This document shows positions 6,627 through 14,848 of a DNA stretch of 14,890 nucleotides, one piece after another. The notes beneath the pieces were generated by a model. It did no database searches and was not told the origin of the DNA. It saw only the letters and a program-made list of their open reading frames with translations. The position numbers and the translations under genes were made by a program. The stretch's first letter is position 1. Every line of letters starts with the position of its first letter. The DNA is from WTJX01 sp045106295 (lineage in GTDB: Bacteria; Bacteroidota; Bacteroidia; Cytophagales; JAAEPT01): the NCBI GenBank assembly GCA_045106295.1, contig JBGCEI010000004.1:1-14890 (forward strand). Reading direction: 5' to 3'.

Positions 6627-8051
6627 TTGAAAAAAAACGGACTCATTTTACTCGGTTTTATTCTTTTATCAGTACTTGTTAGAATTTTTACATTTTATAG
6701 TACTGTATTAAGTCATGACGAATCTACTTATTTAGTAATTGCACAAGAGCTACTTAGAGGGAAATTATTGTACAAAGACTTACTAGATATCAAACCAATA
6801 GGTATTTATGCTTTATTTGCTGGAATAATAACAATACACAAATCAATCTTTTTTATTAGACTAGTAGCAACTATTCTAGTAGCGGCGACTGCTTTTTTAC
6901 TTTATAAAGTAAAATATACATTTTCTAAACACACTATTTTATCTCTATCTGTAGGCGCTTTTTATATTTTTGCTCTAACTACTAGAAAAGCTGTAAGCCC
7001 AAATACTGAAGTATACTTTGTCTTTTTTAGTATTCTTGGTCTTTATTTCTTGGCCAAAGCCCAACAGAATAGATTCAGTATTTTTTTAGCTGGATTGAGT
7101 TTAGGAATAGGGTTTATTATTAAATATGTGGTTCTATTTGACTTCATCTTTTTAAGTATTTACTTTTTCATATTACTTAACACAGCTCAATCAGTAAAAG
7201 GAAAGGTTCTTTTTTTTCTTAAAAATGCCACTATCTTATTCATTGGGTTAATTATCCCTTTTTTAGCTGTACACCTCTACTTTTACCAACTAGGTATATT
7301 CGAAGAATTCCTTTACATGACCTATCAAGCACCTTTACGGTATTCTGAGAACAGGTCTTTTTTAACAAAACTGGACTTTGCTGCTGGTATCCATAAGTAC
7401 TACCTCGTTTTCATGATCCTTTTTTACTTAAGCCTATTGTTTGCTACAAAAAGAAAAGAAATGGTGTTTACTTTAATATGGTTTGTTGTTACTTTATTTG
7501 GTGTTTCTGTAATGGGAGGTGGCTACCACCATTACATGGTACAATGTATGCCTGCAGCTTGTTTCATTGGACCAAATCTCTTATTTCAAACTAGAAGATT
7601 TTCTCAAAGAATTCCTCTCAAATGGAGTAAACCAATTGCCTTTCTATTAGTGCTAGGAACAACTGCTTTCACTATGGTGAAATTCAAAAATAAATTTTAC
7701 GACAGTTCTAAAACAGATATTAATATAGAAATAGCCACTTACATCAATACTATCAAGCAAAACGATGAAACTCTTTTTGTCTCACCAGCCAAGATGCAGG
7801 TTATTAATTTTTTAACAAGCTTATCAACTCCAGACAGGGTCATACACCCAACAAACTACACAAAAGAGTCAAGGAAATACACATTTAACATCAATCTAAA
7901 AGACGAGTGTAACCGCATTTGGAATAGTAAACCAACCTATATCCTAGCTGATAAAGAGACTTTCTTATGTTCTCCTTTTTATTCTATCACAGATAAATAC
8001 ACCTTGGTGAAAAAATTCAGGGACCATTTTTATCTCTACAAAATTCAATAA
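6627..8051 (+). CDS. multi-pass membrane glycosyltransferase-like protein (ArnT/PMT superfamily)
   Basis: A 474-residue protein with about ten or more hydrophobic segments and a short soluble C-terminal part (about 370-474). Just after the first membrane helix it has SHDESTYLVIAQELLRGKLL (29-48). The acidic pair Asp31-Glu32 in the first external loop is the hallmark of the GT-C fold enzymes of the PMT/ArnT type, which transfer sugars from polyprenyl-phosphate donors at the outer face of the inner membrane. Acceptor and donor cannot be told. The start is TTG at 6627 (MKKNGLILLG). No ATG occurs in frame until after the Asp-Glu motif and several helices, so TTG is needed. It lies 10 nt after the rluB-like gene. 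A weak hairpin follows at 8121-8135. Confidence 0.8.
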   Translation: MKKNGLILLGFILLSVLVRIFTFYSTVLSHDESTYLVIAQELLRGKLLYKDLLDIKPIGIYALFAGIITIHKSIFFIRLVATILVAATAFLLYKVKYTFSKHTILSLSVGAFYIFALTTRKAVSPNTEVYFVFFSILGLYFLAKAQQNRFSIFLAGLSLGIGFIIKYVVLFDFIFLSIYFFILLNTAQSVKGKVLFFLKNATILFIGLIIPFLAVHLYFYQLGIFEEFLYMTYQAPLRYSENRSFLTKLDFAAGIHKYYLVFMILFYLSLLFATKRKEMVFTLIWFVVTLFGVSVMGGGYHHYMVQCMPAACFIGPNLLFQTRRFSQRIPLKWSKPIAFLLVLGTTAFTMVKFKNKFYDSSKTDINIEIATYINTIKQNDETLFVSPAKMQVINFLTSLSTPDRVIHPTNYTKESRKYTFNINLKDECNRIWNSKPTYILADKETFLCSPFYSITDKYTLVKKFRDHFYLYKIQ

Positions 8052-8120
8052 AACATACTGTCTCTAATTGTGTATCTAGTTTGAGAAAAGGGTTCTCCTT
8101 GCAGTATAGAATTTTTCATG

Positions 8121-8135
8121 AACCTATTTAAGGTT
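8121..8135 (+). terminator. weak hairpin after the glycosyltransferase-like gene
   Basis: AACCT and AGGTT pair around an ATTTA loop, followed by TTCT, 69 nt after the upstream stop. The stem is only 5 bp, so this is a tentative terminator in the 115-nt gap before the serine hydrolase. Confidence 0.25.
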
Positions 8136-8166
8136 TTCTACGTAAATTATTCATATAATTGATTGT

Positions 8167-9546
8167 ATGAAAAAGAAAATCATCCTCTTTTCCCTTCTAA
8201 CACTTCTCATTATTTGTGGGTTTTTCGTTCGTGAAACCTACCAAAAGCTACCTATCATTAGCGGTTACCATTCTAAACACCTTTGTTCCTGTGTATTTGG
8301 GGCTAAAAGAACAGAAGAAAGTGTACTAAACCTAGACCTTAGCTTCTTCCCTATCAACTGGGCATCTTACACCATCAACAAAAAAGAAAAAACAGTTACC
8401 AGTAACGTATTTGGACTAAAATATCGAAAAAGTATTTACCGAGAAGGTTTTGGTTGCACCCTCTTAGCTGACTATAAGGAATCAGAAGTTAGAAAAGGTA
8501 TCTTTCCGAACATAACTACTCCTGCCTACTCACCTGAAAACTGGCCTATGGGAGACTTAATTGAACTATCACCAAAAGAAGCTGCGTTAAAACAATCCCT
8601 CCAACCTGTTTTGGATCAAACATTTCATGAAGAAGACATAAACAATAAGAAAAACACTACATCAGTAGTTGTTCTTTATAATGGACAACTAATCGCAGAG
8701 CGATACAGGAAAGACTTCGATTCACATACACCAGTAATTGGGTGGTCTATGACTAAAAGTATTACCAGTGCCCTCATTGGTATTTTAATAAAAGAAGGAA
8801 AACTAGCACTCCACTCCCCTGCACCAGTTTCAGAATGGCAGCAGGATGATCGAAAAAACATTACTCTGAATAACTTATTACAAATGACCAGTGGCTTAGA
8901 CTGGCTAGAGGAATATAACCGCATGTCCTCCGCTGTAGATATGCTCTACAATAAAGGAAATATGTACCAATATGCAATCAATAGTTCTTACAGTAAAAAG
9001 CCAGATTCTGATTGGTACTACTCTTCAGGAACTACCAATATCATATCTGGAATACTTCGTAACACTTTTAATTCTAATGATGATTATTGGCGTTTTCCTT
9101 ACGAAGCCTTGTTCCATAAAATAGGCATGACTTCTACTTTCTTAGAGCCTGATGCTGCCGGAATGTACGCCGGCTCATCTTATGCTTTTGCAACGCCTAG
9201 AGATTTTGCTCGCTTTGGATTATTGTATTACAATAATGGGGTATGGAATGGTGACACTATTATTACTCCTGAGTGGGTTAATTACACAAAAACGCCTGTA
9301 CCTGCGGCTCCAAAAGGGGAATATGGTGCTCAATGGTGGCTAAATACTGGTAAAAATGGAAACTACCGAATAGAAGGAGTTCCTACGGACACCTATTTCT
9401 GTGATGGCTTTCAAGGGCAACGTATCTATGTAATTCCATCAGAAAAATTAGTAGTAGTTCGTACGGGGATTACTGTAAATAAATCAGCTTTTAATGAACG
9501 TATTTTTTTACACTCCATCATTGAAGCCGTACACAACAACGAATAA
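8167..9546 (+). CDS. exported/membrane-anchored serine hydrolase, class C beta-lactamase fold
   Basis: A 459-residue protein with an N-terminal membrane segment (about 4-21) that is a signal peptide or anchor, placing the rest in the periplasm. A lineage-type N-terminal extension (25-135) holds Cys40, Cys42 and Cys97. The beta-lactamase/DD-peptidase-like domain follows. The catalytic SxxK motif is SMTK (Ser194, Lys197) in GWSMTKSITSALIG. LLQMTSGLDW lies at 238-246. The tyrosine motif is YYSSGTTN (284-291; Tyr285 the likely catalytic residue). A third-motif region, DGFQGQRIYVIP (413-424), stands where class C enzymes have KTG or HxG. This pattern resembles 6-aminohexanoate-dimer-hydrolase/esterase-like members more than true beta-lactamases. 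Substrate unknown; I would not call it a resistance gene. Confidence 0.85.
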   Translation: MKKKIILFSLLTLLIICGFFVRETYQKLPIISGYHSKHLCSCVFGAKRTEESVLNLDLSFFPINWASYTINKKEKTVTSNVFGLKYRKSIYREGFGCTLLADYKESEVRKGIFPNITTPAYSPENWPMGDLIELSPKEAALKQSLQPVLDQTFHEEDINNKKNTTSVVVLYNGQLIAERYRKDFDSHTPVIGWSMTKSITSALIGILIKEGKLALHSPAPVSEWQQDDRKNITLNNLLQMTSGLDWLEEYNRMSSAVDMLYNKGNMYQYAINSSYSKKPDSDWYYSSGTTNIISGILRNTFNSNDDYWRFPYEALFHKIGMTSTFLEPDAAGMYAGSSYAFATPRDFARFGLLYYNNGVWNGDTIITPEWVNYTKTPVPAAPKGEYGAQWWLNTGKNGNYRIEGVPTDTYFCDGFQGQRIYVIPSEKLVVVRTGITVNKSAFNERIFLHSIIEAVHNNE

Positions 9547-9579
9547 CTAAATTTGATTTCTCCGTTTACGAATAAAACC

Positions 9580-9587
9580 TATCTTTG
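9580..9587 (+). promoter_or_regulatory. candidate -7 element upstream of the envelope cluster
   Basis: TATCTTTG is an exact TAnnTTTG match in the 144-nt gap before the OmpH/Skp-like gene. The nearest TTG (9553-9555) gives a 24-nt spacer, just over the usual 17-23. It would leave a leader of about 100 nt. This is the likely start of the skp-like to lpxC/fabZ transcript. Confidence 0.45.
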
Positions 9588-9690
9588 TGCCTAATAAGAA
9601 ATTAAAATAATGAAGGACTAAGTATAATAATTGGTTTAGAACCTAAGAATTAGTCTACCAATCTAGTGTCTCATATCTAATAATCTCAAC

Positions 9691-10356
9691 ATGAAGCAAT
9701 TACCCTTAGCATTAAGTATTCTATCTTTTATTGGTGTATTGGCACTATTTGGTTTATACTATTCTGACAAACAAGCAGAAGAAGCTGCAAAAGAAGAAAC
9801 TGCTGCATTAGAAGACCTCGCTTCGCATCAGTTAAGTTTCCCTGTTGCTTTTGTAGAGATGGAATATGTCCTCCAGAATTACAAGCTGGTTCATAAAATT
9901 CAAAAAGAATTACTATCTCAACAGAAAAGTGCTGAGGCTCGTTTCAATTCAAAAATGAAAAAGCATCAAAGAAAGGCACAGGAAATGCAAAAAGATTACG
10001 AAATGCTCGTAAAAATGCAACAGAATGGTTCATTAACGCAACAAGAGTTGCAAATGCAGCAACAAACTTTCCAAAATAGACAACAAGCTTTAGTTCAAAA
10101 GGAACAAGAATTGGCTCAGTTGCAGCAACAGTTGCAACAACAGCTTTCTCAAAATGAGATGAAATTAAATACCGAAATGGGAATAAACATCCAAGCTTTT
10201 CTAAAAGAGTTCAAAGAAGAGTTAAACTATTCGTATGTATTGGTAAAAGGACCAGGTTCTTCGGTATGGTATGGAGACACTGGCTTAGACATATCAGCAA
10301 AGCTAGTCAATGTATTGAATCAAAAATTCGACCGAGAACAAGCGAGTAAACAATAA
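9691..10356 (+). CDS. OmpH/Skp-family periplasmic chaperone-like protein
   Basis: A 221-residue protein with an N-terminal hydrophobic segment (about 4-23), a linker, then FPVAFVEMEYVLQNYKLVHK (about 50-69), the short strand that opens the OmpH/Skp fold. A long, highly charged and glutamine-rich coiled coil follows (about 70-165, many QQ and LQQQL repeats). The C-terminal beta part is YSYVLVKGPGSSVWYG. Skp trimers hold unfolded outer-membrane proteins in the periplasm. This member may stay anchored because no clear cleavage site is seen. Its position a few genes upstream of lpxD matches the classical skp-lpxD neighbourhood. The HD-domain gene starts 13 nt after its stop. Confidence 0.85.
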   Translation: MKQLPLALSILSFIGVLALFGLYYSDKQAEEAAKEETAALEDLASHQLSFPVAFVEMEYVLQNYKLVHKIQKELLSQQKSAEARFNSKMKKHQRKAQEMQKDYEMLVKMQQNGSLTQQELQMQQQTFQNRQQALVQKEQELAQLQQQLQQQLSQNEMKLNTEMGINIQAFLKEFKEELNYSYVLVKGPGSSVWYGDTGLDISAKLVNVLNQKFDREQASKQ

Positions 10357-10369
10357 GTCCTCATTTCCT

Positions 10370-11584
10370 ATGAATAAACGTAAGGTTGTAAATGATCCTG
10401 TTTACGGTTTCATCACTATTCCTTCTGACCTAATCTACGATCTTGTAGAGCACCCTTGGTTCCAACGTTTGCGGAGAATAAAACAGCTTGGGCTAACAGA
10501 ATACGTTTATCCAGGTGCCTTGCACACCCGTTTTCACCATGCACTTGGCGCTATGCATTTGATGCATATTGCGCTATTAAGCATGATAGAAAAAGGAAAT
10601 ACTGTTTCGGAAGAAGAGCACGATGCTGCTCTTGCTGCTATTTTACTCCACGATATTGGACACGGTCCGTTTTCGCATACACTAGAATCCCTTATTTTTG
10701 AAGGCGTACACCACGAGGCAATTTCTTTGAACTTAATGGAGCAGTTAAACGACCAATTCAATGGTCGTTTAACACTCGCAATTGCTATTTTTAAAGGGAC
10801 CTATCATCGACAATGGTTTCACCAATTAGTGTCTGGTCAGTTGGATATTGACCGCTTAGACTACTTACAACGAGACTGCTTTTTTACAGGGGTAACGGAA
10901 GGTGCTATTGGGGCAGACAGAATCATTAAGATGCTCTCCGTATCCAATGATCAACTGGTAGTAGAAGAAAAAGGAATTTACAGTATTGAGAATTTTTTAA
11001 ATGTAAGAAGACTCATGTACTGGCAGGTGTATCTCCACAAAACATGTATCAGTGCGGAGCAAATGCTGATTATGATTTTTAAACGAATCAAACATTTATT
11101 ATCTCAAGGTACGGAATTGCACCTTCCTGAAAACTTAAACCATTTATTACAGGCTAGGTACACTACCCTGTCTGCTGATGCGTTGAATAGCTTTTTAGCA
11201 TTGGACGATTATGACGTTTGGCATACCGTAAAAGAGCTTCAACATACGACAGATAAAACCTTGAGAACCCTCTGTATGCAACTAATTGAGCGTAAGCTAT
11301 TTAAAGTAGTTCTTTCTGACTCGCCATTTGACGAAAGTCATATTCGAAAAATAAAGGATGAGATCGACTCGTCTTTTTCTTATGACGCTATTGCTAATCA
11401 CGCGGTAATAGGACAAGGTGTTTTAACAAACGAGGCTTACGTTTCAGGAAAGAATAATATTAACATCCTTACTAAAAAAGGAGCGGTGATTGACATTGCT
11501 GAAGCATCTGAACTACCTAATATCAAGGCTATTAGTAAAGTAGTAAAAAAGTACTTTATATGTTATCCTAAGAATAACAACTAA
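10370..11584 (+). CDS. HD-domain phosphohydrolase (dNTPase/SAMHD1-like)
   Basis: A 404-residue metal-dependent phosphohydrolase. The N-terminal signature is VNDPVYGFITI (7-17), then WFQRLRRIKQLGLTEYVYPG (30-49). The HD metal-site residues are visible: RFHH (54-57), HD in LLHDIGHGPFSH (His94-Asp95), and the distal Asp in DIDRLDYLQRD (159-169; probably Asp161). This core is shared with dGTPase- and SAMHD1-type enzymes, but the substrate of this Bacteroidota group is unknown and need not be a dNTP. The C-terminal part (about 230-404) is helical and charged. It is tightly spaced after the skp-like gene and precedes lpxD. In my experience such HD proteins are common neighbours of lpxD in this phylum, hinting at envelope-linked housekeeping. 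Confidence 0.87.
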   Translation: MNKRKVVNDPVYGFITIPSDLIYDLVEHPWFQRLRRIKQLGLTEYVYPGALHTRFHHALGAMHLMHIALLSMIEKGNTVSEEEHDAALAAILLHDIGHGPFSHTLESLIFEGVHHEAISLNLMEQLNDQFNGRLTLAIAIFKGTYHRQWFHQLVSGQLDIDRLDYLQRDCFFTGVTEGAIGADRIIKMLSVSNDQLVVEEKGIYSIENFLNVRRLMYWQVYLHKTCISAEQMLIMIFKRIKHLLSQGTELHLPENLNHLLQARYTTLSADALNSFLALDDYDVWHTVKELQHTTDKTLRTLCMQLIERKLFKVVLSDSPFDESHIRKIKDEIDSSFSYDAIANHAVIGQGVLTNEAYVSGKNNINILTKKGAVIDIAEASELPNIKAISKVVKKYFICYPKNNN

Positions 11585-11609
11585 AAGCAGCCCGTTAAGA
11601 AGGCTCTAT

Positions 11610-11633
11610 TTAAATTAAAATTTAATATCTTTA
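11610..11633 (+). promoter_or_regulatory. AT palindrome and possible -7 element before the pstS-like gene
   Basis: A palindrome TTAAATT-AA-AATTTAA (11610-11625) is followed at once by TATCTTTA (11626-11633), which differs from TAnnTTTG only at the last base. It lies about 30 nt before the ATG. It could be an operator plus promoter giving the gene its own control, or just low-complexity AT sequence. No good -33 TTG is seen. Confidence 0.25.
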
Positions 11634-11662
11634 TTAAAATATCATCTTAACCGCTAAAAATT

Positions 11663-12529
11663 ATGAATAAGATTTATTTCTTCTTTTTACTGTTATTTTC
11701 TCCTTTAACGCAAAATGCTCAATCTATCCGAGTAAAAGGAAGTGACACCATGTATCCATTTGTGAGTGTAGCCGCAGAGATCTATGATACTTCCTATAAT
11801 GTAAAAGTATATGTAAAAGGTGGGGGAAGTGGAAAAGGTTTAAAAGATTTGAATGAGGGTAAAGTTGATTTAGCTATTGCCTCTAGGGCAATAAAAGCAT
11901 CGGAGATAAAAAGTATAGAAAGTAATGGCGATAAACTCATAGAAACAATTGTAGCTTATGATGCGCTTTCTATTATTATACATCCTGAAAACCCTATTAA
12001 AAAATTAACACTAGATCAATTACACGATATTTTTACAGGAAAATTTAAAAATTGGAGTGAACTAGGAGGGAATAATGCAAAAATAAAGGTGTTCACCCGT
12101 AAACCAGAATCTGGAACGTATGCTTTCATGAAGAAGAAAGTGCTAAAAGGCACTGACTATGCAGAAGGAAGCAACCATGTACATAAAAATAATGATATGG
12201 TAAGGGGAATATCAAACAACAAAAATGCTATTGGGTTTTGTGGGTTAGCCTATCTAAAAAAAGGGGTGAAACCTGTTCTAATTTCTGAGGATGGAACAAC
12301 GTATGTAAAACCAAACTATCTAAATACTAAAAATGGAATTTACCCTGTTGCTAGACCTCTTCACTTTTACTACACAGACAAGAAAGAATCGCTACTGAAA
12401 GGATTTATTGATTTTTTACTTTCATTTGATGGACAAGAATTGGTTTTTCAAGAAGGGTATGTACCAATCGAAGAAGAAGCATTAAACAATGAATTGGATA
12501 TTAACATCGATGCCTTATTCGATTTTTAA
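11663..12529 (+). CDS. PstS-like phosphate-binding protein, orphan
   Basis: A 288-residue periplasmic substrate-binding protein with the signal peptide MNKIYFFFLLLFSPLTQNAQ (1-20). The PstS phosphate-site elements are present: VKGSDTMYP (24-32), GGGSGKGL (53-60), AIASRAIK (71-78), the hinge FTGKFKNWSELGG (124-136), and RKPESGTYAFMK (146-157). It ends with SFDGQELVFQEGYVPI, typical of the family. In a transporter it would hand phosphate to PstCAB, but no permease or ATPase gene is nearby. It may work with a distant transporter, sense phosphate, or bind a different oxyanion. It sits between the HD gene and lpxD with gaps of 78 and 36 nt, so it probably shares their transcript. Confidence 0.88.
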   Translation: MNKIYFFFLLLFSPLTQNAQSIRVKGSDTMYPFVSVAAEIYDTSYNVKVYVKGGGSGKGLKDLNEGKVDLAIASRAIKASEIKSIESNGDKLIETIVAYDALSIIIHPENPIKKLTLDQLHDIFTGKFKNWSELGGNNAKIKVFTRKPESGTYAFMKKKVLKGTDYAEGSNHVHKNNDMVRGISNNKNAIGFCGLAYLKKGVKPVLISEDGTTYVKPNYLNTKNGIYPVARPLHFYYTDKKESLLKGFIDFLLSFDGQELVFQEGYVPIEEEALNNELDINIDALFDF

Positions 12530-12565
12530 TCTTTTCAACAAACATTTTTACTATTCATAAAAAAT

Positions 12566-13606
12566 ATGGAATTCACACTAGCCCAAATAGCAGCAATGCT
12601 TGGCGGTACCGTAGAAGGAGATGAGCAAGCAAAAGTAAATTCTCTCGGTAAAATAGAAGAAGCAAAAGCTGGGGATTTATCCTTTTTAGCCAATACTAAA
12701 TATGAATCTCATATTTACAAGACCAAGGCTACAGTTGTTATTGTAGCCAACGATTTTAAACCTTCCAAAGAGATTAGTGCTAACCTAATACGTGTGGCTG
12801 ATCCATATGTTGGTTTTACTACTTTATTGGAGCAATATCAAAAATTAGTTCAAAGCTCAAAATCTGGTGTAGAAGCCCCTTCATTTATGGCTGCTTCTGC
12901 TTCTATTGGAGAAAATAGTTATCGAGGAGCTTTTTCTTACATTGGAGAGAATGTGAGCATTGGAAAAAACGTTCAGATTTACCCTCACTCGTATATAGGC
13001 GACAATGTAACCATTGGTGATGATACTATTTTGTACTCTGGTGTTAAAATTTACGCTAATTCAGTAATTGGTAACAATTGCACATTCAATGCGGGAGTAG
13101 TAATTGGTAGTGGTGGTTTTGGTTTTGCTCCACAAGCTGATGGGACGTACAAAGACATTCCTCAATTAGGTAACGTAATCATTGAAGACCATGTAAATAT
13201 TGGTGCCAACACAACTATTGATTGTGCTACATTGGGTTCTACTGTCATTAAAAAAGGAGTTAAATTAGATAACCTCGTTCAAATAGCGCATAATGTAACT
13301 GTTGGAGAGAATACAGTAATGGCTGCGCAAGCAGGAATTGCAGGATCTGTAACCATCGGTAAAAACTGTGTGTTTGGTGGACAATCTGCCCTTGCTGGTC
13401 ACATTACCATTGCTGACAAAACAAGTTTAGGAGGTAAAGCCGCTACCAATAGAAACATTAAAAAAGAAGGTTTAGAGTTACTCGGTCAACCTGCCCAAGA
13501 GGTCAAAGGTTTTTTTAGTGATGTAGTGAATATCAAACGTATTCCAAAATTGATGGATCAGGTTAAAAAATTGGAAGAAAAAGTACTAACTTTGACGAAT
13601 CGTTAA
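12566..13606 (+). CDS. lpxD: UDP-3-O-acylglucosamine N-acyltransferase (lipid A, step 3)
   Basis: A 346-residue cytoplasmic enzyme transferring a hydroxyacyl chain from acyl-ACP to the 2-amino group of UDP-3-O-acyl-glucosamine. The N-terminal uridine-binding domain is about 1-100 ([15 protein letters not shown] at 29-43). A left-handed beta-helix of hexapeptide repeats follows (about 105-295: [20 protein letters not shown] and so on). It includes GSGGFGFAP (181-189) and the catalytic histidine His242 in [10 protein letters not shown]. The C-terminal helix is [11 protein letters not shown]. Length and motifs are normal. It lies 18 nt before lpxC/fabZ and is the classic partner of that gene. 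Confidence 0.97.
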   Translation: MEFTLAQIAAMLGGTVEGDEQAKVNSLGKIEEAKAGDLSFLANTKYESHIYKTKATVVIVANDFKPSKEISANLIRVADPYVGFTTLLEQYQKLVQSSKSGVEAPSFMAASASIGENSYRGAFSYIGENVSIGKNVQIYPHSYIGDNVTIGDDTILYSGVKIYANSVIGNNCTFNAGVVIGSGGFGFAPQADGTYKDIPQLGNVIIEDHVNIGANTTIDCATLGSTVIKKGVKLDNLVQIAHNVTVGENTVMAAQAGIAGSVTIGKNCVFGGQSALAGHITIADKTSLGGKAATNRNIKKEGLELLGQPAQEVKGFFSDVVNIKRIPKLMDQVKKLEEKVLTLTNR

Positions 13607-13624
13607 TTTTCCCAAAAGGAGAGA

Positions 13625-14848
13625 GTGAATACTAAGCAACATACTATTAAAGCAACCACTTCTATTTCTGGTGTAGGACTACACACAGGTATAGAAGCCA
13701 CTATGACATTTGAGCCCGCCCCAGCTAATTATGGGATTAAGTTTCAGCGTGTTGATTTAGATGAGCAACAAATTATTGAAGCTGATGCTGATAATGTAGT
13801 TGAATTAGCAAGAAGCACTACTATTGGTAAAAACGGCACTAAAGTAGGTACTATTGAACATTGCTTAGCTGCTTTAGTCGGTTTACAGATAGATAACATC
13901 CTCATCAAAATAGATTCTCCAGAAGTACCTATCTTAGATGGAAGTGCCTTGCCTTACATTGATACTTTTACTAAAGTAGGTCTGGAAGAACAGGATGCTA
14001 AAAGAGAGTATTTTGAAATTCCTGAAAGCATTCATTACGAAGAAAAAGACAGAGGAGTAGAACTTGCTGTATTTCCGAGTAATACATACAGCATCAAAAC
14101 CATGGTGGATTACGATTCTGCCGTAATGGGTCAACAACATGCGTCCCTAAACCATGTAGATGAATTTGAAAAGAACATTTCTTCTGCTAGAACATTTTGT
14201 TTTTTACATGAGTTAGAAATGCTCCATGAAAACAATTTGATTAAAGGTGGAGATTTAAGCAATGCTGTGGTTATTGCAGACAAGAAAATGAGTGATGAAG
14301 AGTTAAATAAACTGTCATCCTTATTAAACAAGCCTAAAATTAAAGTCGAGGAAAGTGGATATTTAAACAATACAGAACTCCGATTCTCTAATGAACCAGC
14401 AAGGCATAAATTGCTTGATATAATGGGTGATCTTGCTTTAGTAGGAAAACCAATAAAAGGACAAATAATTGCAACTAGACCCGGACATGCAGCAAACGTT
14501 GCTTTAGCTAAGAAAATAAAAAAGGTTATGAAAGAAACCCAATCTATCCCTACATACGATCCAAACGAAAAACCTGTGATGGACACCAATCAAATTTATG
14601 ATTGGCTCCCTCACCGTTACCCTTTTCAATTGGTTGATAAAATAATCAAGCTAGATGATAACGAAGTCGTAGGCATTAAAAATGTAACGGCTAACGAAAA
14701 CTTTTTCCAAGGTCACTTCCCTGGTGAACCGGTAATGCCTGGAGTAATGCTGATTGAAACAATAGCCCATGTAGGTGGCGTTTACATTCTAAATCAATTA
14801 GACGAGCCAGAAAAATACACGACTTACTTTATGAAAGTAAACACGTAA
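13625..14848 (+). CDS. lpxC/fabZ: bifunctional LpxC deacetylase / FabZ dehydratase, FabZ part interrupted
   Basis: The LpxC part (about 1-305) removes the acetyl group from UDP-3-O-acyl-GlcNAc, the committed step of lipid A synthesis. The FabZ part dehydrates 3-hydroxyacyl-ACP. LpxC zinc ligands are His79 (TIEHCLAAL), His261 and Asp265 ([10 protein letters not shown]), with His288 in RPGHAA. FabZ begins near [16 protein letters not shown] (319-334) and keeps its catalytic His364 ([13 protein letters not shown]) and Glu378 (LIETIAH). The start is GTG at 13625, three bases after AGGAG (13617-13621), and gives the usual MNTKQHTI opening. The frame stops at TAA (14846-14848) after YFMKVNT, in mid-domain. 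The downstream codons after an A-run read MVVPGDTLVI, normal FabZ sequence in the same frame. A complete fusion is about 460 residues, so this is an error or a true truncation. Confidence 0.9.
   Translation: MNTKQHTIKATTSISGVGLHTGIEATMTFEPAPANYGIKFQRVDLDEQQIIEADADNVVELARSTTIGKNGTKVGTIEHCLAALVGLQIDNILIKIDSPEVPILDGSALPYIDTFTKVGLEEQDAKREYFEIPESIHYEEKDRGVELAVFPSNTYSIKTMVDYDSAVMGQQHASLNHVDEFEKNISSARTFCFLHELEMLHENNLIKGGDLSNAVVIADKKMSDEELNKLSSLLNKPKIKVEESGYLNNTELRFSNEPARHKLLDIMGDLALVGKPIKGQIIATRPGHAANVALAKKIKKVMKETQSIPTYDPNEKPVMDTNQIYDWLPHRYPFQLVDKIIKLDDNEVVGIKNVTANENFFQGHFPGEPVMPGVMLIETIAHVGGVYILNQLDEPEKYTTYFMKVNT

Noticed and set aside
8167..9546. Antibiotic-resistance beta-lactamase
   Set aside because: SxxK is present, but the third motif and the N-terminal extension point to a generic serine hydrolase or esterase-like family.
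14131..14589. 152-codon minus-strand open frame inside lpxC
   Set aside because: It overlies the strongly conserved LpxC zinc-site region on the other strand and shows no protein-like pattern of its own.
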